The notes: a model not told the origin generated them from the sequence alone. Shown: positions 10,670 to 22,409, counted from the stretch's first letter. The stretch is 64,000 bases of DNA from Phymorhynchus buccinoides (GCA_017654935.2 CM065706.1:4680808-4744807); one strand, 5' to 3'. Numbers and translations are program-made.

Positions 10670-11499
10670 TTGAATTTGATTAAGTCTCTCTCTCTCTCTC
10701 TTACTCTTACAGACTATCAGCACCTAGGAATACTGCTTCTACAATGGAAACTTGAATATAACAAAGCCGTTTTCATGTTTAAAATGATGTCTGATCGCGC
10801 TCCTCCTGCTTTAAAACATAGATTTGAGTTAAACCTCGCCCACAATGTTCTTAAAATCAAAGTACCTCTTCCAAGAGTTGATCTCTTCAAGACTTGTCTG
10901 TTGTATTCGGGTGGTTGTTTGTGGAATACGATTTTAGCTTCTTTTAATGTTCATTCAAGTCTCAATGTTTTCAAGAAAAACTACCATAAGTACCTTATGA
11001 TCAAACATATAAACAACATCGCCTATTAACCTCTTTTATGTAGCTTCTGAACTGTATTACGTTTTTAAAATAATTATTCATATCTCTTGACGACGTTAAT
11101 TTGTACATAAATCTTGTTTTTAAACATGAGTGTTTTTGTTTGTTTGTTTACTTTAAAAGGGGGGGGGGGGGGGGGGGGGGGGGGGGGAAGAAGAAAAGTA
11201 ATTTCTTGTGTTTTGATGATGTTGTTATACTCATAATACATTTGGTTTAGATTTATGTGTTTTCTTCCTCTGGATACAATGTATTTCCTGATTCTTGTTA
11301 ATTCAACTTGTATTAGTTAATATGAGGTGGGGGGGGGGGGGGTGGGGGGGGTGGGGGGTGGGGATGGGTGTATGAATGTGTAGGATTTTTTTCCTGTTGC
11401 TTTTGTTCATTAATTGAAGTCTTAATTATGCTTTTCTTCTTTTGTTTCGAGGGCAAGATGTAAACAAGCCCATTGTGTGCTTATTCTTTTACCTACCCC

Positions 11500-11515
<16 letters not shown>
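10670..11515 (+). pseudogene. LINE 3' end: reverse-transcriptase C-terminal fragment plus 3' UTR
   Basis: An open frame at about 10700-11029 encodes NKAVFMFKMMSDRAPPAL, LPRVDLFKTCLLYSGG, LWNTILASFNVHSSLNVFKK and a short end. This is the conserved C-terminal region of a non-LTR ORF2 and resembles NKAVFMYKIINNHTPPYL in the element at 27106. The 3' UTR contains poly-G runs (11159-11191, 11328-11360) and ends near 'gagggcaagatgtaaacaagccc', which matches the tail of the 27106-32390 element, so both belong to one LINE family. The arm homology ends inside it. Confidence 0.75.
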
Positions 11516-11676
<161 letters not shown>

Positions 11677-11761
11677 CAAATACACGCATTTGTATTTCTG
11701 CCTGTCTGTCTCAGTGTCTGGTCTCAAAGACGCCACAGTTTTAACTGGCTTGTTCATAAGT

Positions 11762-11781
11762 CTAACCAACTCTGTTTCAGG
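11762..11781 (+). other. Probable splice acceptor before the SOCS-box gene exon
   Basis: The pyrimidine-rich 'ccaactctgtttcag' is followed by GAAAATG and short upstream frames before the ATG at 11908. It suggests that an untranslated exon lies further upstream. I did not find that exon. Confidence 0.4.
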
Positions 11782-11907
11782 AAAATGATTCATTGACTCC
11801 AGTCATGATTCCTGACATTCTACACAAAGTGACTTCAGACTGAAGACGGAGCCAGAACAGATGTTCATCTGACTGGAGTCAGCCCTGATGCTGATTCTGT
11901 TGTCAAG

Positions 11908-12153
11908 ATGAACACCACAGAATCACCAAACGCTGCTACAGTCTGCTCCTGTCCACAGCTTGACCAGTTGATGGCATGTGTCCAGAGATCAGAGTGGGAC
12001 CGGGCAGCAAAACTCATGGATCACTTTGGCAGTGAAGTGCTGGATACTGTTGTTCACTTAGCAGTGCAGCAGGGTCAGTGGCCCTGGGTCACACAGATGA
12101 TGGACAGGGTAAAGGGCAGAGGTCAGTGGTCAGAATGGTTGTGCCAGCCCTGA
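11908..12153 (+). CDS. Short 5' open frame with the same helical repeat; possible first coding exon
   Basis: 81 residues starting MNTTESPN, with one repeat-like segment (SEWDRAAKLMDHFGSEVLDT, then QGQWPWVTQMM). The 5' flank and start (CTGATTCTGTTGTCA, then MNT-ESPN) are duplicated 265 bp downstream at 12145-12200, where the main frame starts. The two frames are out of register, so they cannot be read through directly. A 61-bp intron (12122-12182, AGAG|GTCAGT to ACACAG|GAG) would join them in phase, but is short. Alternatively it is an upstream ORF or a duplicated, non-coding module. Confidence 0.45.
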   Translation: MNTTESPNAATVCSCPQLDQLMACVQRSEWDRAAKLMDHFGSEVLDTVVHLAVQQGQWPWVTQMMDRVKGRGQWSEWLCQP

Positions 12154-12172
12154 CACTGATTCTGTTGTCACG

Positions 12173-15076
12173 ATGAACACAGGAGAATCTCCAAACGTTG
12201 AATGGCTGTGTCAGCAGGCTGTGGACAGTGGAGAGTGGGACGTAGTGCTGCAGCTGATTGAGAGGGGCGTGAGTGCCGCCCTGAGGACCAGCCTGCTGCA
12301 ATGTGCCCTGGGTCATCAGCATGTCCAGTGCACGGCCAGACTGTTGGACCTGGGGGTCAGCAAACACTGCAGGGAGGAGGGACTGCGAAAGCAGATAGCC
12401 ACCGGTCATGGGGACTTTGTTCTGGAGGTGGTGAGGAAGGTCAGAGACCCCGACCTGACCGACTTTGTTCTGAGAGAGTCCATGAAGCAGAGCCAGTGGC
12501 CGCTGGTGTCAGGACTGTTGAAGGAAGGCCTGAGTGTGGCCCAGATGGAGAGTGTGTGTGACCAGGCTGTGGCTGACAAACAGTGGACTGTGGCCTTTCA
12601 ACTGCTGGGTGATGGCGTCAGCCCCAGTGAACGTATGGTCAGTGAGCTGTTCCAGAACAACAAGGCCCAAGACCTGCTGGACCTGTTCCCTGTGGGCAGC
12701 ATTCCTGAAGGTCTGAAAGGTCTGCTGCTGATGGCCTCAGTTAGATGTAAATTTGGAGACCTCACTCAGCACGTCCTGCAGAGAGAGTCAGTCAGTGATT
12801 CACAGCTGATGGAAGCCATCAAGTTATCCGTTCACCTCAAGGACAAAACCACTTTCCTTCTCCTGATCAGAGATTGTCCAAAGGGTCGCCGTGTCTTCAA
12901 ACAAAAGTTTGTTCACCAGCAGTGGAAGGAGAGCCTGCAGCCTTTGGAGGGTGATGTAGGAGAGGTTAGGTGGATGTTTGGCACTCTGTTTGACTGTGGG
13001 GATGGAGATGGAGATGGAGACCTTGCTCTGTTTGTGGCAACTTCTGCTAAAACTGCATGCCCCTGTATTTCTGACTTTTGTCAGCATGTATCATTGGAAT
13101 TGTTGGGTCCGAGTGCAAAAAGCCTTCGGTACTTCTTAACAAAACTGCATGAGTTTGATCACAAGAAGTACATCGTTTTTGTTCATAAGTTATATCCATT
13201 ATATTCAAAGTCAATCCACTTAATTTTGCTTCATCACATTCTCCAGGTGGAAGAGTGGGGCTTGATTCTTGATCTGTGCGATTTTGATTTGTCTCGAAAA
13301 GAGCTGAAGTTTGTCTGCGAGTGGTTGGTCCGAGGCATGGAGAATGTAGACCCGTTTTCTAGGTTATGCCAGGAGATTCCCTGGAAGGAAGACTGGTTAC
13401 GACAACATGCACTGAAGTGTTCCATGAAGGCCTACTTTGAGAGGAGGTCAGACATTAACCTGAAAATCTTCATTTTACACTTCCGTAGCATCACTGTATC
13501 CACTGACAATGGCAACAAATTTGTTAGCCGTATGTTCAGAAAGGCTGTTACAAAGTGTGTGGAACTGGATCTTGCTGAGTGCTTTGCTATGCTGTGCAAG
13601 AAATATAAGAAAAATAGCAGATATTATTTTTCTAAAAGTACAGTCAGAAGAGATATTGACTTTGCGTACGCCTCAGCAGTTGATGGAAACCACCCTCATT
13701 TCATCTCCAAACTTTTTGAAAAGCTCCCAAAATATATGTTTCAGGGACCTCATGAAACCGTAAGTCTGGTGAGCACCATCCTGAAGAGAAAAGCGTGGTC
13801 CATGTTGAGCCTTGTGCCTGCTGCTGGTCTGAAACATTTGTTGACTTCAGACATGGGAGTCCCAGAGCTGGAGAGGTGTGTGCTCAATATGCGGTATCGG
13901 CATGCATGGCCTCACATTGCGCCCTTTGTAGATCAGTGGATCAGGCATTGTGAGGTGGATGGAAACACCTTGAAGACCATGGTGACCAGCATGAAGGCAA
14001 AGATTGCTGCAGGGTGGAGGCCATTGCGGGTGTCCAGAGTGACCAAGTGGTGTGTGGATCATGGTCACTTTAACCTGGCCTTCTTCCTGGCTCTGGTCAC
14101 TGAGGATGATGAGATGTTGACCACAGTGGTCACTGCTCCCCCCTCTCTGGATCTTCACCACAACTGGCTGTGGACAGCTGTAGACTTGGCCGGTGAATGA
14201 AGGAAGTTCTCCACCTGTGCAGCAGTGCTGAATCTGTTACCTTTGAAGGATAGCATCGAAGATCACTGGAAGCGAATCAGACACATGAGAGATCAGAATG
14301 ATCTGGCCTCAGCCTGTGAAGAGCAAGGTCTTGTGGACTGGGCTCTAGTACTGATGGCTGATTCATCAACCTACATTGTGGAGAAATGCCAGCTTTGCCA
14401 GAATCCTCATGTATTGGATTTCCTGTTGACCAAGGCTTTGGGCAGTCGTGCTTGGGATGTTGTCAGAGCACTGGTGTTCGGAGCTAACCATTCAGTTGTT
14501 CGATATGTCTTGAAGAGGGCCATCATCGATGGACAGAAGAGCTTGGCAGAAGAACTGTTCCATAGAGTGGATCCCACTATCAGATATAGTGTTGACAACA
14601 ACTTGTTCAGTGCTGCTGCTTTAAGCAGTGATATGGTCAGAGGTGATATGACCAGACTGTGCATTTCCGCAGGCCTTGCCAGCTTTCAGCGAAAGTTGCA
14701 ACGAAACCCCCAGGATTTACATATTCTGGGTGCTAAGGAGTGGAAAACAATCAAACAGCTGCTGGCCTCTGGGGCATTTTCCAATAAACGACTGCACTGG
14801 GTTTGGAAATATATAGAAAACCGAATGAAAGAGAAGCAGAAGAATGGAGACTCTATCTCACATCAATCGAAGGTGCTTTCCAGATGGATCAGGGAAGCTG
14901 CCAGCACCCCTTGCCGACTGGAGCACCTGGCACGGTTAGCGGTGTCCCACAGCATCGGCTGTCAGCCAGGGAGGTCCCAGAGGATCCACAGTCTGCCTGT
15001 TCCTGAGCATGTCAAATACCTCCTGCACTTCAAGGACGTCGTCTCCTTGGACCTCGGCGAAGATGATTTATTATAA
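12173..15076 (+). CDS. Ankyrin-like helical-repeat protein with C-terminal SOCS box, interrupted by in-frame TGA
   Basis: One frame of 968 codons has a single internal TGA at 14198-14200 (codon 676). The N-terminal two thirds consist of about 30-residue helical units with the recurring pattern W-x-x-V-x-x-L-(L/I)-x-x-G-(V/L)-S (EWDVVLQLIERGVS, QWPLVSGLLKEGLS, QWTVAFQLLGDGVS). These are ankyrin-like but lack the TPLHxAA signature. Residues about 912-960 form a SOCS box: RLEHLARLAV fits the Elongin B/C-binding BC box (Ala at the usual Cys position), and LPVPEHVKYLL fits the Cullin-5 box. By family knowledge (ASB-type proteins) such proteins are substrate receptors of a CUL5-Elongin ubiquitin ligase, the solenoid binding substrate. 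The substrate is unknown. As sequenced, the TGA would release the solenoid without the SOCS box. The coding frame stays open and SOCS-conserved beyond it, so an error, a recent nonsense allele or readthrough are all possible. There is no downstream ATG in good position. Confidence 0.8.
14905..15073 (+). other. SOCS box domain region
   Basis: Encodes TPCRLEHLARLAVSHS through SLPVPEHVKYLLHF to the C terminus DLGEDDLL. Spacing between the BC-box Leu and the LPVP motif is about 27 residues, typical of ASB-family SOCS boxes. It lies at the extreme C terminus, as is usual. Confidence 0.8.
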
Positions 15077-15248
15077 GGAAAGTAGGTCTGGGTGATAATT
15101 ACAGCCATAAGTTACCAGCCAGTTGTGTCCGACGACCGTTATAGCAAGGGAAGCAACTACAACTGCTATTCTGTATCAAGACTGGGTTGGAATATGTTTA
15201 TAGTGAAACCATTGGTCATATGACATTACCCCCCCCCCCCCCCCCACA

Positions 15249-15279
<31 letters not shown>

Positions 15280-15640
15280 AGTTTAGGACAGTTAGAGTAT
15301 GGTACGTCCACAAAGACCATCAAATCCCCCAGGCTGTAATGCAAACAGACTGCGCTAAAGCCTCTTATTTTGAGAGTCTTTGTCATTGTTTCAATGCTTA
15401 TTGAATTAAAAAAAAGTTCCCTGGGGTACATTAGACTTTAGGTTTCTGTGCGGACGACCTTCACCAGACATCCCTGTTTGTTGTATCACTTGGTCTGAGG
15501 TTTTAAATGCGTAGCCGGTTGAACGCTGAAGAAGAGAAAAAACCTTTTACTGTGGTTTTCCTGAAGAGAAGCAATGATGATACAGTAATACAGCTTCAGT
15601 CTTTATTATTTTTACTATGGAACATGGATGGATTCTTCTT
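15077..15640. other. 3' flank of SOCS gene; no further gene seen
   Basis: Contains a poly-C run plus (CT)n at 15229-15276 and AT-rich sequence. No clear AATAAA was identified close to the stop codon; TTATAAGG overlaps it. Confidence 0.5.
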
Positions 15641-15960
15641 CTTCTTCTTCTTCGATCGCTCATCGACTGTTTCCTGTCAATTATGAGCGCAGATGCGTCA
15701 TGCTGCCGTTATGCGCCTAAGAAATAGTTAGGCCCAGCAAGTCCGACTTCGGCTAGAGGAAATCGTTTTGAAAGTGTTTCTTGAAAAAAAAGGGCAGGAG
15801 AATGAACCAGTAAGGCAGAAAGATAGTAGATGACAGTAAGCAAAGGGAAAAGGCAGAGTCAAAGAGAGTGACATGTTAAATGAAGATACAAGCACAGAAC
15901 TTCCAGAAGGTGGGGGAACTGTTTATACAAAAGACCCCCCGGTATCCCCACGGGAGGCAC
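15640..15960 (-). repeat. Dispersed retroposon-like repeat with (GAA)n tail, copy 2
   Basis: Close relative of 2130-2512 in the same orientation, with a (TTC)n run at its plus-strand start. It shares CTGTTTCCTGTCAATTATGA and GGGAAAAGGCAGAGTCAAAG blocks. Confidence 0.75.
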
Positions 15961-16130
15961 TTGGATGGACGACCGGTGTGGGTTCAAATCCCAACAGAAC
16001 TGGAAAAAAAGTGGTGACAGCAGGGCACCCAGAGTCGTGACCTGGGTACGTCCCAGCCCTCTTAGAGTACACCTAAGAAGTACATGGCCAAAGCACTTTT
16101 TTTTTTTAGGGGGGGGGGGGGGGGGGGGTG
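15961..16130 (+). repeat. tRNA-like SINE fragment followed by poly-G
   Basis: GTGTGGGTTCAAATCCC is B-box-like and is preceded by a short tRNA-like segment. The body 'GTGACCTGGGTACGTCCCAG' leads to a T/G run at 16100-16128. A-box support is weak. Confidence 0.4.
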
Positions 16131-16418
16131 TCTTCTTCCCTGAAGGCCCCCTGTTGTCTGGCTCTCCTTAGAGTTTCTTTTCACTGACTATTGGGCCAAA
16201 CTGGAGGCTAACTATGACAACTACAGACTAGAGCGTGAAGGCACTGTACCATTAGTCGTGTGGCATATCTTCTGCTCCAGTGACATTGACCTTAGACATA
16301 TGACCTTCATCTTCACCTTCATCTTGGACTAGACATCCTAGCTATGCACATGCAAAGTTTCAGCCACCTATATCCCTCCGTTCAAGCATTGTATAGTGTA
16401 AAACATATACATATTAAG

Positions 16419-16664
16419 CGGGAGACGGACTATGCGACTGCCTCATATGACTCGGTCAGGTCAGGTCGTGTCGTTGACCAAATTTTGTTTCCCGCACAGA
16501 AGAGGTCAGACTCGATCAGTGAAATTTAGAACCCGCCTTGTTCGGACCTGTCACCTGACTGGGCCCGACTGAGTCAGACTGATCGAGCAGGATGGTATGC
16601 AAATGAGGTGAAACGTCACGACCTGATCGAGTCACAGGAGGCAGTCACATAGTCTGTCGCCGGC
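16419..16664. mobile_element. Non-autonomous TIR element
   Basis: The left end GGAGACGGACTATGCGACTG pairs with the right end, whose complement reads GGCGACAGACTATGTGACTG. The pairing continues through GACTC(G/A)(G/A)TCAGGTC for about 50 bp. The element is about 245 bp with no reading frame. I could not fix a target duplication. Confidence 0.75.
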
Positions 16665-16929
16665 TTTAACTGCATACATCTTAGTCAGGAACAAGCAGGC
16701 AGACAGCAGTGAAAACATTCTATCAGCTTCGCTTCGCGGCTGGTGATAAGAGCCAGTGTGCCAAGGGCGTAATTGAAGATATTGTGTTGCGTCATTCATT
16801 GCAATGAAGAGTTGCTGACAGTGGATGGGTGTGGTGTACTGTAGCTGCACGTGAATCACACTCGTAGGTGATTTGTTCAGGGCATTATAAAGTATGAAAT
16901 AGTGAGGCCAAGAGAGGAGGTAACGAAAT

Positions 16930-17340
16930 TGAACAACGGGTGAATACCCTCTTAGTTCTAATTAACTCCCCTCCACCAAAGTTGATTGCGATACCAATCA
17001 CTGACCTAGCAGTGCGTGGGTCAGAACCAAAGTGAGACAAACAAAGCATCATTCTTAAAAAAAAGAATGTGCCAAGTTCGCCTTTATGTGTAACATATTC
17101 AAGGCTATGCCACTCTTGGACATGTGTTGATTTGTTTGTATGTCGTCCTCTCCACTGTTGTTGATGTGTACTGTGTGGGTGGAGGGTCATAAAGGCGAAC
17201 TTGGCACATTCTTTTATTAAGAATGATGCTTTTGTTTGTCTCACTTTGGTTCTGACCCACGTTCTGCTAGGTGATTGGCATTGTAATCAACTTTGGTGGA
17301 GGGGAGTTAATTAGAAAGAGAGTATTCACCCTTTGTTCAT
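16930..17340. mobile_element. Large fold-back element
   Basis: Arms at about 16930-17095 and 17185-17340 are near-perfect complements (GGGTGAATAC to GTATTCACCC; AACTCCCCTCCACCAAAG to CTTTGGTGGAGGGGAGTT; AAGAATGTGCCAAGTTCGCC to its complement). They are separated by about 90 bp. No coding capacity. Confidence 0.88.
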
Positions 17341-17790
17341 TTTCATTATAAAGTATTGTGGTCTGTCCAGAAATGTAAGTGTAAGGGACCTGTGAGCAAA
17401 GAAAGCACTGATGTAATAGGCCGTGTACACACATAAGCGTATATTCCGTGCAGAAACCCGTGTGCAATCCATAAATAAATGAAGCAAAGAAGGAAAAAGA
17501 TTTGCGCACGTGTCCGAATTTCCCCTATATGCGTAAACCTCTGTGTGTGTGTGCGCGCGCGCGCGCGCGCGCGTGTGTGTGCGTACATGCGAGCGTTATT
17601 TGGTGCATGCATGCATGCATGTACGTGCGGACGTTACATTTCACCCGAAAGGCATGTATATCAAAAAAAATTATCATATAAATGTACTCCCAGTTGATGA
17701 TTTTTTTCCTCTAATGGAAAGTGTATTGAAATTGAAATAACTAAAGTAAACACAGTGAGTACTGACAGAATTACTTCTGTCATTAAAGTG
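17341..17790. other. Spacer with alternating purine-pyrimidine run
   Basis: Contains a (GC)n/(TG)n run at about 17540-17582 and TGCATGCA repeats near 17606-17620, which could adopt Z-DNA. No gene is seen. Confidence 0.6.
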
Positions 17791-20700
17791 ACTTTGTTAT
17801 TTTTGTTGACCGGTATAGTTGCCAACATAGTTAACTTTTGTATATGTGGTTGTTATTTTATTATTTTCGTTGACCAGTGTAGTTGTTGACATACTTAACT
17901 TTTGTGTATTGCTTTATTATATGTGTTGAGAGTGTAGTTGTTGACATCCTTAACTTTTGTGTATTGCTTTATTATATGTGTTGACGGTGTAGTTGTTGAC
18001 ACACTTAACTTTTGTGTATTGCTTTATTATATGTGTTTACAGTGTAGTTGTTGACACACTTAACTTTTGTGTATTGCTTTATTATATGTGTTGAGAGTGT
18101 AGTTGTTGACACACTTAACTTTTGTGTATTGCTTTATTATATGTGTTGATGAGTAGTTGTCAACATACTTAACTTTTGAGTATGTTATTTTGTTATTTTT
18201 GTTGACAGTGTAGTTGTTGACGGAACTTTTGTGCATGTGACTTTATTAGTTTTGTTGACCAGCATAGTTGTTGACATACTTAAATTTTGTGTTTCTTTAT
18301 CATTTTTGTTGACAGTGTACTTGTTGACATACTTAACTTCTGTGCATCTGACTATTACTTTTGTTGACCAGTGTAGTTGTTGACATGCTTAACTTCAGTG
18401 CATGTGACTTTATTATTTTTGTTGACAGTGTAGTTGTTGACATACTTAACTTTTGTGCATTTGACTTTATTATTTTTGTTGACCTATGTAGCTTATAACA
18501 TGTCATTAACTTATACATATGCATGTGACTTTATTATTTTTGTTGACCAGTGTAGTTGTCAACATATTTAAGTTCTGGGCATGTGACTTAATTATTTTTG
18601 TTGACCAGTGTAGTTGTTGACTTACTTAACTTCTGTGCAGGTGACTATCGTTTTTGTTGACCAGTGTAGTTGTCAATATGCTTAACTTCTGTGTATGTGA
18701 CATTATTTTTGTTGACCAGTGTAGTTGTCAACATACTTAACTTATATGCATGTGACTTTATTATTTTTGCTGACCAGTATAATTGTCAACATAACTTTAT
18801 TTTTGTTGTTGACCAGATTAGCTTTTAACATGTCATTAACTTCTATGCATGTGACTTTATTTTTGTTGACCAGTGTAGTTGTTGACATACCTAACTTCAG
18901 TGCATGTGACGTTATTATTTTTGTTGACCAGTGTAGTTGTCAACATACTTAACTTATATGCATGTGACTTTATTATTTTTGCTGACCAGTATAATTGTCA
19001 ACATAACTTCTTTATTTTTGTTGTTGACCAGATTAGCTTTTAACATGTCATTAACTTCTATGCATGTGACATTATTTTTGTTGACCAGTGTAGTTGTCAA
19101 CATACTTAACGTCTGTGCATGTGACGCTATTATTTTTGTTGACAGTTTAGTTGTTGACATTCTTAACTTTTGAGTGTGTTACTTTATTATTTTTGTTGAC
19201 TGTGTAGTTGTTGACATACATAACTTTTGTGTATTACTGTATTATTTTTGTTGACCAGTGTAGTTGTCAACATACTTAACTTCTGTGCAGGTGACTTTTT
19301 GTTGTTGACCAGTGTAATTGTTGACATACTTAACTTGTGTGTGTGTGACTTTATTAGTTTTGTTGACAGTGTAGTTGTTGACATACTAAACTTTTGTGTA
19401 TTACTTTATTATTTGTGTTGATGAGTGTAGTTGTCAACATACTTAACTTTTGAGTATGTTATTTTATTATTTTTGTTGACCAGTGTATTTGTTGATATAC
19501 TTAACTCCTATGCATGTGACTTTATTATTTTTGTTGACAGTGTAGTTGTTAACATACTTAACTTCTGTGCATGTGACTTTATTATTTTTGTTGACAGTGT
19601 AGTTGTTAACATGCTTAACTTCTGTGCATGTGACTTTATTATTTTTGTTGACAGTGTAGTTGTTAACATACTTAACTTCTGTGCATGTGACTTTATTATT
19701 TTTGTTGACAGTGTAGTTGTTAACATACTTAACTTCTGTGCATGTGACTTTATTATTTTTGTTGACAGTGTAGTTGTTAACATACTTAACTTCTGTGCAT
19801 GTGACTTTATTATTTTTGTTGACAGTGTAATTGTCAACATACTTCTGTGCATGTGACGTTATTGTTTTTGTTGACCAGTATAGTTGTCAACATGCTTAAC
19901 TTCTTTATTTTTGTTGTTGACCAGCTTAGCTTTTAACATGTCATTAACTTCTATGCATGTGACGTTATTATTTGTGTTGACCAGTGTAGTTGTCAACATA
20001 CTTAACTTCTATGCATGTTACTTTATTATTTTTGTTGACAGTGTAGTTGTCAACATACTTAACTTCTATGCATGCGACTATTATTTTTGTTGACAGTGTA
20101 GTTGTCGACATACTTAACTTTTGTGTGTGCTATTTTATTATTTTTGTTGACAGTGTAGTTGTCAACATACTTAACTTTTGTGCGTGTGACTATTAATTTT
20201 ATTGTTGACCAGTTTAACTTTTAGCATGCCATTAACTTCTATATGTGTGACTTTATTATTTTTGTTGACCAGTGTAGTTGTTGACATACTTAATTTCTGT
20301 GCATGTGACATTATTTTTGTTGACAGTGTAGTTGTTGACATACTTAATTTATGTGCATGTGACATTATTATTTTTGTTGACAGTGTAGTTGTTGACATAC
20401 TTGATTTCTGTGCATGTGACATTATTATTTTTGTTGACAGTGTAGTTGTTGACATACTTATCTTTTGTGTATTACTTTATTATTTGTGTTGATTAGTAGT
20501 TGTCAGCATACTTAACTTTTGTGTATGTTACTTTATTATTTTTGTTGACCAGTGTAGTTGTCAACATATTTAACTTCTGTGCATGTGACTATTGTTTTTG
20601 TTGACAGTGTAGTTGCTGATATAGTTAACTTTTGTGTGCGTTATTTTATTATTTTTGTTGACCAGTGTAGTTATTGACATTCTTAACTTCTGTGTGTGTG

Positions 20701-21490
20701 ACTTTATTATTTTTGTTGACCTATGTAGCGTGTAACATGCCATTAACTTATATGCATGTGACTATTATTTTTGTTGACCTATGTAGTAAACATATTTAAG
20801 TTCTGGGCATGTGACATTATTATTTTTGTTGACAGTGTAGTTGTTGACATACTTAACTTCTGTGTATGTGACTTTATTTTTGCTGTTGACCAGTTTAGCT
20901 TTTAACATGCCATTAACTTCTGTGCATGTGACTTTATTATTTTTGTTGACCAGTATAGTTGCTGACATACTTAACTTTTTGTTGACCAGTGTAGTTGTTG
21001 ACACACTTAACTTTTGTGTATTACTTTATTATTTTTGTTGACAGTGTAGTTGTTAACATGTTTAACTTGTGTGCATGTGACTTTATTATTTTTGTTGACA
21101 GTGTATCTGTTGACATACTTAACTTCTGTGTATGTGACTTTATTTTTGTTGTTGGTTTAAATGATTTTTATTTATCAAAACGTATACATTACACACATGT
21201 TAAGCAAGCATAACGGCAACAACAAGCTTAAAGCTTATGCTGTGCCATAGTACTATACATGAATTTTTGAATGGTGGCTAGCAAGTACAAGACTAAACAC
21301 GTTAATCTTAACATTTTTGTTGTTGACCAGTTTAACGTTTAGCATGCCATGTGACTATTATTTTTTGTGAACCAGTATAGTTGTTGACATACTTAACTTT
21401 TGAGTATGTTATTGTATTATTTTTGTTGACCAGTGTAGCTGTTGACATACTTAACTTTTGTGTGTGTTATTTTATTATTTTTGTTGTTAA
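17790..21490. repeat. 57-bp minisatellite array, about 60 diverged units
   Basis: The basic unit is 57 bp (19 codons), with phrases ACTTAACTTCTGTGCATGTG, ACTTTATTATTTTTGTTGAC and AGTGTAGTTGTCAACAT. Because 57 is a multiple of three, long frames stay open on both strands (VNILNFCACDFIIFVDSVV repeated), but they are not genes. Many units contain the dyad TGTTGACA-n7-TGTCAACA. The most homogeneous block is at 19540-19850. A variant with 'TTAGCTTTTAACATG' recurs, giving higher-order structure. A 150-bp unrelated insertion lies at about 21155-21310. Confidence 0.93.
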
Positions 21491-21759
21491 AGGTGTCATT
21501 TTGTTGGGACAGCCCCAAGAAAGCTCACTGTGGTTGGACTTAACACATACGTTGGTGGAGTGGCTTAAGATTGGTTAATTGGGACAACCACTTTTTATCA
21601 TTTGTACATGTTCTGAGTCTGTTTTTGAGTAACATAATTATGTTGATGGAGATGTGCATTCATGTGTGTATGTTGTTCAACGCATTCAAGTATAGATTAA
21701 AAAAAGTTAGACTATGTTTTATTTGCTTTCCTTTGTTTTTGCTGTGTGTGTGTGCGCAC

Positions 21760-21799
<40 letters not shown>

Positions 21800-22360
21800 G
21801 CGTGTGCGTGTGCGTGCGTGTGCGTGTGCGCGCGCACACATATGTGTGTTACCATTTACGTTGAACGTGTGTGTTCGCTTTGTATTGCATTTTTGTTTGA
21901 ATTCGTTATGGATGCTAACGTGTGTGCGCGCTTTGATTTGATTTCTATCAAGATTCAGCGCCGTATAAATACTGTATGTTGTTGTTGTTGTTGTGTGTGT
22001 GCGGATGCGGCGTAGGCTTATGTGTGTGTGCATGCGCGCGTGTGTGTATGCATGCATGTATGTCTATGGAATTTGCATGTACGTAATGTTAAAACAAGCA
22101 AATAACAACAGCAACAAATAAATAACTAAATTTAAAAAAAAAACCCCTGACTGAATGCATAATTAATTATCTCTGTAACATTCAATTGTATTTAACCAAC
22201 AAATTAAAACAAAACAAAACAAACAAATAAACAAACAGGAAAATGAAGAGAGATAATTCTCCACTGGCATCCCTATAAAGCAGACAACCACTGTCAAAGT
22301 CACTCATGCACCTATTCGCCTTGCTCATTGCAGGAAAACAGACAGAGAGGATCAAACCCG
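21491..22360. other. Non-coding with (TG)n/(CG) and A-rich tracts
   Basis: (TG)n and TGCG at 21740-21845, (TTG)n near 21980, TGCATGCA near 22050. No gene is recognised. Confidence 0.6.
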
Positions 22361-22364
22361 GGTA

Positions 22365-22407
<43 letters not shown>
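22365..22407. repeat. (AT)n microsatellite inside a tRNA-like repeat
   Basis: A 40-bp AT run is flanked by GATCAAACCCGGGTA and GATCCCAGGTTTGATC, which are related to B-box-like sequences in opposite orientations. Possibly an expanded SINE or a small fold-back; low certainty on the flanks. Confidence 0.6.

Positions 22408-22409
<2 letters not shown>

Noticed and set aside
12089..12409. Minus-strand open frame over the SOCS gene
   Set aside because: Shadow of the coding strand, which has clear domain content.
14191..14222. Tiny intron removing the in-frame TGA of the SOCS gene
   Set aside because: A GT-AG pair exists (GTGAAT to GTGCAG) but about 30 bp is too short for spliceosomal removal.
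19431..19856. Open frame with 19-residue repeats (VNILNFCACDFIIFVDSVV)
   Set aside because: The 57-bp unit is a multiple of three, so both strands stay open; diverged flanking units carry stops in the same frame.
17790..21490. Possible CRISPR-like array
   Set aside because: Repeats are contiguous and diverged without unique spacers, and the genome is eukaryotic.
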